64,000 bases of DNA from Candidula unifasciata. Lineage: Eukaryota > Mollusca > Gastropoda > Stylommatophora > Geomitridae. Of the stretch, positions 48,273-58,200 are shown in pieces. How positions within the stretch are numbered: the first letter of the stretch is position 1; each line of letters opens with the position of its first letter. The stretch is from the NCBI GenBank assembly GCA_905116865.2, contig CAJHNH020007623.1, positions 109,501-173,500 of the forward strand. Direction: 5' to 3'. The translations under genes were made by a program, and so were the position numbers. The notes beneath the pieces were generated by a model. That model had not been told where the DNA came from and made no database searches. It saw nothing but the letters and a program-made list of their open reading frames with translations.

Positions 48273-49036
48273 CACACACGCGCTTGACCCTCTTTATACT
48301 GCATGATACATTTAGATATATCATATAATCAATGAGGAACAAGCAACGTAATCAGTAGAGGTAGAAGATTATATAGCCTGGAGAGAATGAGGAATCTGGG
48401 TCTAACCAGAGGCTCTGGCCGGCTCGCTACACATAGAGGAAAGGAAAGACGGATATATAACCAGATTTTGACCAGTACCATCAGTATTGGAACTTTGAGC
48501 TGGCTGCTGAAGATGAGGACGGAGCATTCATGGAAATACCCCGAGTGATGTGATGTCAGTTCTTGACTCAGCTCAACTTAACTCGTATCACTGGTGATCG
48601 TTAGATACTCGAACCCTTCTTCTTCGGGCTGAGACTCTCTGCAGTTCGGGATTGGAAGGGGTGGGGTGAGTAGCGTTTCTGGAAGATATTCAACACTAAT
48701 TAGGCAACATAGGTGGAGTTTTAACTAGGTAGCAACTCGTACTCTTAAGCATGTCGACTTTTCGTTGCGTTGGCCACCGAGGAAGGAGATCGGGCAGGTT
48801 TGAGAATTATCGAGTGTAGTGTTTTCAGTTATTTTATATTATTTATTCATAAAACAATAGTTTAGCATATCGTTAATAAATATTATAATATACCAGCCCT
48901 GTTCAATAAAAGCAAATACAGGACAAATAAAATCTAAAATTAAATTGCATATAAATTCCTTTAACGATTAATAGACTAAATAATAATATTTCTTCCATTA
49001 GTACAGTACACATTTTTAATACTCTTGTATGCACAG
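47000..49036. other. Intergenic upstream of the PB1 gene
   Basis: CA/CT-rich stretch at 46996-47100, (AC)/(AT) microsatellite at 48187-48270, LINE 3' fragment at 48452-48570, and AT-rich unique-looking sequence. No coding exon recognised. Confidence 0.55.
48452..48570 (+). mobile_element. LINE 3'-end fragment
   Basis: 'gaccagtaccatcagtattg', 'gagctggctgctgaagatga', 'gtgatgtcagttcttgactc'. Same block as 45748-45867. Confidence 0.7.
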
Positions 49037-49072
49037 ATTTTCAAGTCATTTGCTAAAGCGTCATTAGCAACA

Positions 49073-49249
49073 ATGGAGTATGTTATTAAGGCTTACCTAG
49101 AAGGGGCGGATTGTGCTGTGGAGGTGCGCAGGATCCCGTCTCCTTGGCCAGTCAGGACAGTAACAATGGCATCTATAATGAGACTATGGCTAGAGTTAGA
49201 AGTACATTCCCAGGACTGGTGGATAAGATTTTTGCTCTGAAGTGGAAAG
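49073..49249 (+). CDS. PB1-gene exon: first half of PB1 (apparent 1-base deletion)
   Basis: ATG in good context (acaATGG). An acceptor at 49036 ('tatgcacag') lies 36 nt upstream, as in SQSTM1, so there is probably an untranslated exon before it. 'MEYVIKAYLEGADCAVEVRR' runs in one frame and 'SLASQDSNNGIYNETMARV' plus 'RSTFPGLVDKIFALKWK' in the next; a single extra C at 49135-49137 joins them through 'RRIPV', mirroring 'RRFPV' of SQSTM1. Ends in phase 1 (gtaggt). Confidence 0.83.
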
Positions 49250-52200
49250 GTAGGTGTAGATTCTGTTTTTATTTTTGTATCTTATCCTTATGTTAATGTT
49301 ACTACTACTGTACATTGGGCATTACAATGCGCGCTCAGTCCTCTGATGCAGTGGCCACACCAAGTTACCACAACAATTTTCAGTTTATTTACCTAGTTTC
49401 TGTTCCACCTAATTATAACTTTACATTTAATCTAATTGATCTCTTCAAGTTGTTTGTTACTTTGGCCTCTGTCAAATTTCCTCTTTAGATTACATTATTT
49501 AGATTATCAAGTCCAAACTGCTGCTTGTACTTTATCTTAATTGTAACTAATTTATTCCTTTTTAAAATCCAGCTTATAAATGTATGTTTATAGAAGACAG
49601 GAGATTAGATAAAATAACATGTGAAAGAATGTTTGAATGAAGAATTAGTAGTGGATCCAGCAAAGACCAGCGAATGAGAGGAAGAGAACGACATGTGTAT
49701 AAACAGTATGCTATGGGAAAATTAGCATCTAGACCTTAATACATTTGCTGTGGGAGACAGAGTATCTATGTGTTTTAATAGTGATCAGAGCACACTAAAG
49801 AAATCTGGCTTCCCCATTTGCTACTTTTGCTGCATAATTTGCCTGTTTGAAAGTTATGCTTTCAGGAAAGTGGTAATTCCCTTGGGCACGCACTGCGAGA
49901 ACCCCCTGGGTTTGAAAGAGTTATAATTATGGATTTTGGCTCATGGGTTTTCTTTATGTCCTGTTTTATTTACTACTTTAACTTCTTCTCACCCAGAAAT
50001 ATCAATTTTTCTATCCTTTGTCTCCCAATAAAAGATAAATTCAGGAAGAGAAGGAAAAAAGTATCGAGATAATAGATTAGTTTTTTTTATGGATAAAGCA
50101 GAAAAGATTTGCACACATTAACAAATTGTTTACCTCATCTTCATGTAGCTGGTTCTTCACAGAACATTGCTTTAGTCACAGCCAACCTGAAAGAAACGTG
50201 GTCACTTCTTAGCTCCCCTGCTCATGCACTTTTCTGCCCAAGATATCTTCTGGGACCTATGCCAGCCTTCATGATGGTCGTTCTGTGCTCTCTTACCCGG
50301 GACCATTCCCTGTGCTACTATTCTTTCCGAGTCATTGTGATGTTTGATCTGGCCAAAGTACTTCAGTTTCTGAACAAAATGCTATTTACAGGTCAGAAAA
50401 ATCCCATTGGCATTTGCAGATTGAAAACAGCATACTAAATAGGCTACTGTCCCAGCTAAATTAATTTCTTCCAGGAACTGTGCCTGCTGTGTTAATATTT
50501 TCAATTTTGTCCTTTTCAGGACGAAATTTTTCGTCATTTGAAGCCCTACTCTGGCTTCTGCCAGGGGCCGCAATATAGGCAGGTCATACATATGGCCAAA
50601 TGTCTGAACGCGGTTTCTGGGACCTCTCCACGGCGGTCCTCATCCACATGGTGGCACTTTGTGTCATCGGGTGTTTATCGCTTGTGTGATGTCCTGGTGG
50701 TTTAGAAAGTCAGTCAGTCAACTGTGCCTGCTTACGGCTAAAACCGGTAATCTCCTTGTGAGATACAATTTTTCGTTATTTGAAGCCCCACCCTGGCTCT
50801 TGCCAGGGGCCGCAATATAGCCCGACCATAAAAATGGTCTAATGGCTGAACGCGGTTTCTGGAACCTCTCCACGGTGATCCTCATCCACATGGTGGCACT
50901 TCGTGTCATCGGGTGTTTATCGCTTGTGTGATGTCTTAGTGGGGTAAAAATCTACTACTATTAACTGTGCCTGCCATTACAAATGTTTCTAAATCACTTT
51001 CTAACCAGAGCATCTCTCTTCATGTGGGTTCTGGGCCCATTTTCGAGGGAAAAGAAAAGGAATATACCCAATGCTTTGCTGAAATAGAATGTGTTGAACT
51101 GAAAGGTACAGATGTCACCGCCTAACTGTAAAACACATTACAATGTGCCAACGCCTAACTGTAAGCCACATTACCGTGTGCCAACCACCTTTTTTTTTAA
51201 AGGGGAACTGCAGAAAAAAAGAAGAAGAAGGAACCAAGTACCTTGTATTTGCTGTAATTACAAAGTTACTTGTTTTCTTCGAATCAGATTCTGATGGTGA
51301 CCTTGTCATGATGTCCAGTGACGAAGAGTTGATGGAGGCAGTCTCCCAGTGTCAGAATGTCCCACTGAAAGTCTACATTGCTGGTAAGTATATGCTCATC
51401 CATATATGCATCCATCTATCCAACTGTACATCTAACCATCCACCTAACAGTACATTCATTCATTCATCTGTTTAAACATCGGTCCATCCATCCATCTGGA
51501 CATTCTCGCACCCATACGTCTGTCCATCCATTCATCTATCCATCCATCAATCCATCCATCCATCTGTCCATAAATCTTTCTGTCTGTTCATCCATTCATC
51601 CATTAATCTTTGATATGTCTTTACATCAACCAACCAATGCAATCAACCAGTCTTAAATAAATTATACACTTTAATAAATATAAACATATAAATATGTTAT
51701 CTTTAAGAATTTTGTCCTCGTATACACGTTACTATTGAGATAATTGTATACAGTAGTTAATATTCTTTTTTCTTTCAGTTGAGGGTGTTAAAGAGACTGA
51801 GTCGGACAAAGCTGAACAAACGCAAGCTCATGGTAACCAGGAACCCAAATCCAGCGAGAGTAAAGCAAGCAACCATAAAAAGGATGACCCATTTGGGGCT
51901 GGGTGGCCTTTTATGGGACCTATGGGAATGCCCTTCCCACCCCCATCCGATTGTCAATTCGGTGATCCAATGAACTTTTATAGTACCAGTGGAAGAGGTC
52001 GTCCAGACTTCAACAACCCGCGTGGCAATTTTGGATTTCAGTTTGGCCAGCAGAATCCTCGTGGTCACAATTTTGATAACCTTGGCTCTCGTGGTCAGCA
52101 CTTTGGACCCATGGGCCCACAGGGTCAGCACTTTGGATCACAGGGTCAGCACTTTGGACCCATGGGCTCACAGGGTCAGCACTTTGGACCCATGGGCCCA

Positions 52201-55200
52201 TTTTCTGGCCCCTTTGGCCCGCAAGGTCCTCATTTTGATCAGCGTGGTGGCCATGCCCACCACTTTGGACCTCCTGGGTATACCAGCCTACGTGGGGGTC
52301 ACCATTTTGGTCATTTTATGGGAATGCATGGGCCATTTGAGAGCCATCATTTTTTTGAGGAGCAGCAGCCATGTTCCTTTGCTTGTCATGAAGAGAAACA
52401 CAACGAGGATGGCAGCTGGAAGGCAAAACTAAGAGTGAGTTGAAATAGCATTTTGTTTGTTTTAGCAGGCGTTCAAATAAATTTGATATTATTAGATAGA
52501 ACATCCTAATACCTAAAACATGCATACCAAGCATGCCACCATGAAAAAAACCTTGGTGGATGTGGTGGTGGATGCAGGATTGGCCCGCAGACACTTTCAT
52601 CCCGGCCCCCAGTAAATTAAGAAAACATCGAGGGGAGGGGAGCCCTCAAGCACTTTTAGGCCCCCCCCCACCATTCAGAACCTATTAGGGTGAGAGGCTT
52701 CTGCCTCTCTCTTCCCTTCCTAAGCTACACCCTTCTTACCACCTTGCCACATAACAAATGGTAATTTTGGGTCCCAACCCTCAACTAAGCTCTCAACGCC
52801 TTAGAAATGGTCATTGAATGGCCCCAGTTATGTAAAAGTGGGGGGGGGGGGGGGGGGGGCTTGATGCCACCTTCAGGTCTATATAGAAATTGGTAAATAA
52901 ATAAATATACAAACAAATATAGAAATAGGCGAATCAAATAAATATACAAACAAACATAGAAATTGGCAAATAAATATATAAACAAATACCTTTAGAGAAA
53001 ATATCCCCATTACAAATTCTCCAGTTGGGGTTGGGAAAAGGGGGGGGGGGTGTAATAAGGGGGCCTACACCACCCATTCCCGAATTTAAGTGCCTCTGCA
53101 CTATCCTGATTTAATTTGTCTTTCTTGATGAAGGAAGCTGTACCAGTAGCACACAGACGCTGGGCCAAGATTTACATACGCAACTGGCGTGTCCACAACC
53201 TGAAGAATGCCACTTCAACAAGCAGTGACAGCGAGCAGGAAACTTTCACAATGGAAGCTGCCAGTGTTCCAGGAGCCTACGCTGCCTGGCTAGATGCATT
53301 TTTGCTGAAGTGGCACAAACGTCTGGCCAAACTAGATGCTGATAGTCAGGATACAGGGACTGATTCGGATGAGAAAAAGAAGCTGAAGGTAAGTGGAGAT
53401 AACTCATGCAAGCTTTACTACTAATGATCTTCTTCTCTGTCTTCTTCCTGTAGGCTGTTTCTCTAGTAGTATTTGTAAGTGAAGCACACTTTACACCAGT
53501 GTTTCCCAAACTTTTCTTGGTCATGGCACCTTTTTTCAAATAAAATTTTTCCATGGCCCCCCAACCTAAGTAAAAGAATGACTATCCATATCTTGGTTAA
53601 ATTAAATTATGAAGCTTTTACGATATTTTCGCGGCACCCCAGGGCGCCATGGCGCACAGTTTGGGAATCTCTGCTTTACACCTTAAGTAATTCAGGCGTA
53701 TGGTTCTAGATTCATGTTTTGTGTAGTAAGGTAACAGAGATGGATTCTGAAGATAAAAAGAAACTGAAGGTAAGTGGAGATAACTCATGCCAGCATTACC
53801 ACTAATGATGGTCTTCTCTTTCTTTATATTTTTTGCTATTTTCTATTTAAACTAGTAAGTAAGGATCACTTTTCAAACTTTAGGCATCAGGTAAACCCTT
53901 CAAGATTCATTTTAAATAGACTTTTACTAATGAGGATAAATTCACAACATAGATGAGATGTCTCAGCAGTGCTGCAGGAGTAACAAGAACAGATAAAATT
54001 TAAAATAAAACAGAAATTAGAAGACGACTAGGACTAAAACCAGTCATATAATTCATTAAAGAATAACAGATGAGATAGTTTGGCTGTCTGCTGAGAACAA
54101 CTAGGTACCACCTGCCACAGGGAGCTATGCTGAAGTAATATACATAACACAGAGCAAGGGGAAGACCATGCATGTGATGGAGAAGCGGCAACAAGAACAG
54201 AATTAAAGAAATGCTAACAAACTTGTACAAGATATTAGATAAAGCACATAGTAGATCCTTCTATGTTTCCCAACACTTAGATGAAGCAAAGGGTGGAAAG
54301 ATACAAGAGGATTAAAAAGGAGAATCCCCGTGTGGTTTCTGGGGCCCCATTGTAGGGAAAAAAAGAATAGACCCACTGCCTCCCTGTGACGTTACGTCCC
54401 ACTTCCCTTGAGATTACAACATTTTTAGTGTGACGTCCCGGGTCGTGGGTTCTCTGGATTTGGGTATAAATGATTTATATGTTGAGTAGGGATTTTCCTC
54501 CCAACACATCCCCTCCACCAGATTAACTGAACTATTATCTGGGCTATGTTGCTCTCAGACAAAGTCCTGGATATCCAAGAAAACAGCCATATTGGCTCGT
54601 TATTTATATTAACTTTAGCTGACCTTGGTACCCACAAGAGAAGGAAATGGGTTTTAGATGTCTATATATTATTATCTTGAATGATTCACTAGACAGGGCA
54701 GTTGACCCAATCCGTCGACCTTCTATTGGTAAAGAAATTGTATTATTATTTAATGAGCGTCCACCAAATGCTATTCTATCTTAACATTTTAATTAAACAG
54801 GTAAGAACAGACACACTTGGAATTACAAAAACTGATGCAGGATAAGACCATATAATTGATTTATTAACCTAGCAATCATTTTGATTTATACTATTTTTAG
54901 TCACTAGTGATGGCATGGTGGTAATGGGATACTTCAGCTTGATAACTGAGCCCCTAAGATAAGAATAAATGATAATGGTGGTGTTTAGTTACATAAATAC
55001 ATGTTACATAACTTTAGAAAGTGGAACCTCTGAGAGTCCTCGTGTTGAGTCCCTTCTTAGCTGTTCCAATCTTTCCGCCCAGTTCTCCTGGTCCTTCCAC
55101 CTGGTTCCCTGGTTCCCACCTGTTTCCCAGCTGGCCGAGTTCTAACACAATGTAGTCTCGTGACCGTGATGACCCTCTATTTCTGTTCTTAGAAAAGACT

Positions 55201-58200
55201 GATCCTCACCCACATGGGAGCTGCAATAATGGAAACAAACACATATGTGTAGTATCTTGACTTACACTAAGAATACATGTGTCAATTAATACAATATATA
55301 ATAATACATTAGATCTCATCACTCCTCCTCATATTACACATTCTCTCCAGTCAGTTCTGAAGGTCTTTGTGTCTCACACCGACGTCTCACATATCCTGCC
55401 TTCCCTCTAAGGTTCTGTCATGATAGTTGACTTTCTGTTGTCCGTCATCGCTCAGACTTCCAACTTGCTGACATTGATTTGACATAAACATGTGGCGCAG
55501 GTTATGTGCTGAACACGCCAAACATTTTATACGAGCATGCTGTCCTGAATATTATCTTTCAGTGACAATGAATTCTGTACACCCATGATTCTTCCCCTGG
55601 GGTTATAAATCCCCTGTTTAGGTGAACACATTAGGTGAGCACATGGTGGGCACACAAAATGTAACAGCATGGCTGCATATGTGGGCATCATTTCCCACAG
55701 TCCAAACCCATGTTTTGGTTGATGGTTGAAACATTATAATTTCATTACATTTCAGTATACAAGTCTTATTTTATAAACATGAAAACATACACTGAAAAAC
55801 ATGTGCCACAAACATACAAGAAATAGAAATGGTTTAGCAGTTCCCTAACTGAGATACTGAATACTCACAAAGAACTATTTCAAGCAGAATGTGTAGACAA
55901 ATTAGGAAAAGGTAGAATAGATTTTAGCTAACTCCCTAACCTATGTATACAATGTTGAAAATAATTGTACATGCTTACCTGGAAATCGCCAAACTAGAAT
56001 CAAACCATTAGATTTACCTCTAAGGTCGACCTGTTTGTTGTCTGTGGCAACGATTATGACAGAAATTCCAGGGCTAGTCTTATTAATACCCCTATCCGTC
56101 TGCAAGGTTAAACTCCACCCTCTACTAGGTTCTACCCAACCCTCAAGGAGATGCCCTAAGCCCCGCTTCTGAGGTACCTATCAGATCAAATTAGCTAACA
56201 AGTAACCTGTCACTCAATTCTGGACTGACATCCCTAGAGCACACATTCTTAAGTGACCCAATCTAGTTTACAACGAATCTAACTGGCAGGTGTTAAAAGA
56301 CGGTCAGTGAAGCCATTGTGTTTCCTACTTGACCAAGATCAAACATTCCTAATTGCCAAACATCTGTTCTCTTGAGAATTTCACTATCATGTGTGAAACT
56401 TCAGACGCTGGACGCCGGCCCCACTCAGTGTGTGTTAGGTACCCTTTTATGACACTACGGTCGGATTCAGGGGAGCTAAACTCAGGTGTGATACTAAGTT
56501 ATGTCCCCCTTCCTCGCCTCTACAGTCTGGTCAGGAGATAAAATTATGACATGGGCATGAGAAAGGAATTCCTAGCTAAGGTAATATTACCTAAAGCAAG
56601 GTTGCTTTGTCTGGCTAGAGATTGGAAACGCAGTTTAAACAATTTTCAAATCCCTTGTGGTGGAAGTAGAAATATTTTTGCTCAGTGTCTATTGCTCATA
56701 ATTCTTTGTCCTTCTCTGAACATAAGAAATTATTAAACACAATATAACTTCTGAGACCACTGAGGTCATTTCGTCACACTCCCAAACAAGCATGTTGTAG
56801 GAGTTGACTAATTGGGAGCTTTCTTTGTAGTTGGAGTGCATCTGCCCAAGTGGCAAGGAACAACTAACTGCACACAGAAAGACAGTAATAGGATGTACAC
56901 AAAAAACTCAGGCCCTAGCACAAAGTCAAAGTTCAAATAAACGAACAACCAGGACTTTCTGCAGGAACTTACAGCTGGCGAACAAAAAAAGAAGAAAAAG
57001 ATGCTTGATACCTGATGATCTGGCCACCTTTGTAACCATGCATTTTCTTGGTACTAAATTGAAGCTAAGTTGATCTCTGTTCAAACATATGACCATTGGA
57101 CCAATAACCAAACGTGCTAGTCTCTGTACGGCTTCTGCTTCACTGATTTAAAACTTGAGATAACTATAAACTAAGCTATATTCAGGGTATCCTGTTTCTT
57201 TCTGGTGAACTCATCCTGTGAATTATGCCAGAAGTACAAAAATACAGAGCACTATTGCTGGAGTGCAAAATGCAGGAACTTCAAATAAAATAAATAACTT
57301 AATATAGGAATCCCTGTAACTACTTATGATGATAGAAAACTAAACTAGAATTATAATGCATAGATCGAAGGGTAAGGAAATGCCCAAGTAATCATCATAA
57401 ATATTATTTTAAAAGCTAAAATGAATGAGGCTGATCAGTGGTTACATGAAGAGCATAATAAATCCACTATTTTAGTAACACAATGTTAATAACTTTTTCT
57501 AAAAGCTGAATGAGCAGAATCTATCTTAATCACAGTCTGAAAGGTGTGAACAGGACAATATTTCAAACAGTGATACAGATTGTCTAAAGGTTTAACAGAC
57601 ACGATTATACAATGTATAAAATAGCAAAATTATGCTCTGAAAACTAAATACTAAACTTGATATCCTAATTACAACTCTTAGGGTTGAACATGATATTTTT
57701 ATGAAGATTACTGCTACTCACATAAGCTTGTATAAGGCTATTTCTGGGTTTTTTTAACACCCAAATCTAACACCGTTTTCTTTTTGCCTGCTTATCTTCC
57801 AACACATCCATTAAAAATTACCTAAAGGTCTATTTATAAGCCTGAGATATTTTCATTGTTTACCCCTTATTTCATCTGAAACATTAATAATAGCAATTTA
57901 GCTTTGTAAATTTAAAAACAAATGTTTTGTTTTGTTTTTTAATTTCAGGCATCTGTGCCTTTAGAATTCCGCAAGTGGGCCAAATGGTATCTGACCAGAC
58001 ACTTTGGTAAGAAGGAGGCACCAAAGTTCCGCAAGGAAGTTCCTGGGGAAGAAAAGATGGAAAATCTTCACAAGAAAGGATGGAAGAAAGCAGTTAAGAT
58101 GCACACCCTTTCTGTAAGTCATTTTGTTGAAAGGGATTTATGCTTTGTTCAGCTTGTTTAGTCAGTGTCCAGGTCTCACAGGTGCATGATGCAAAAGGAA

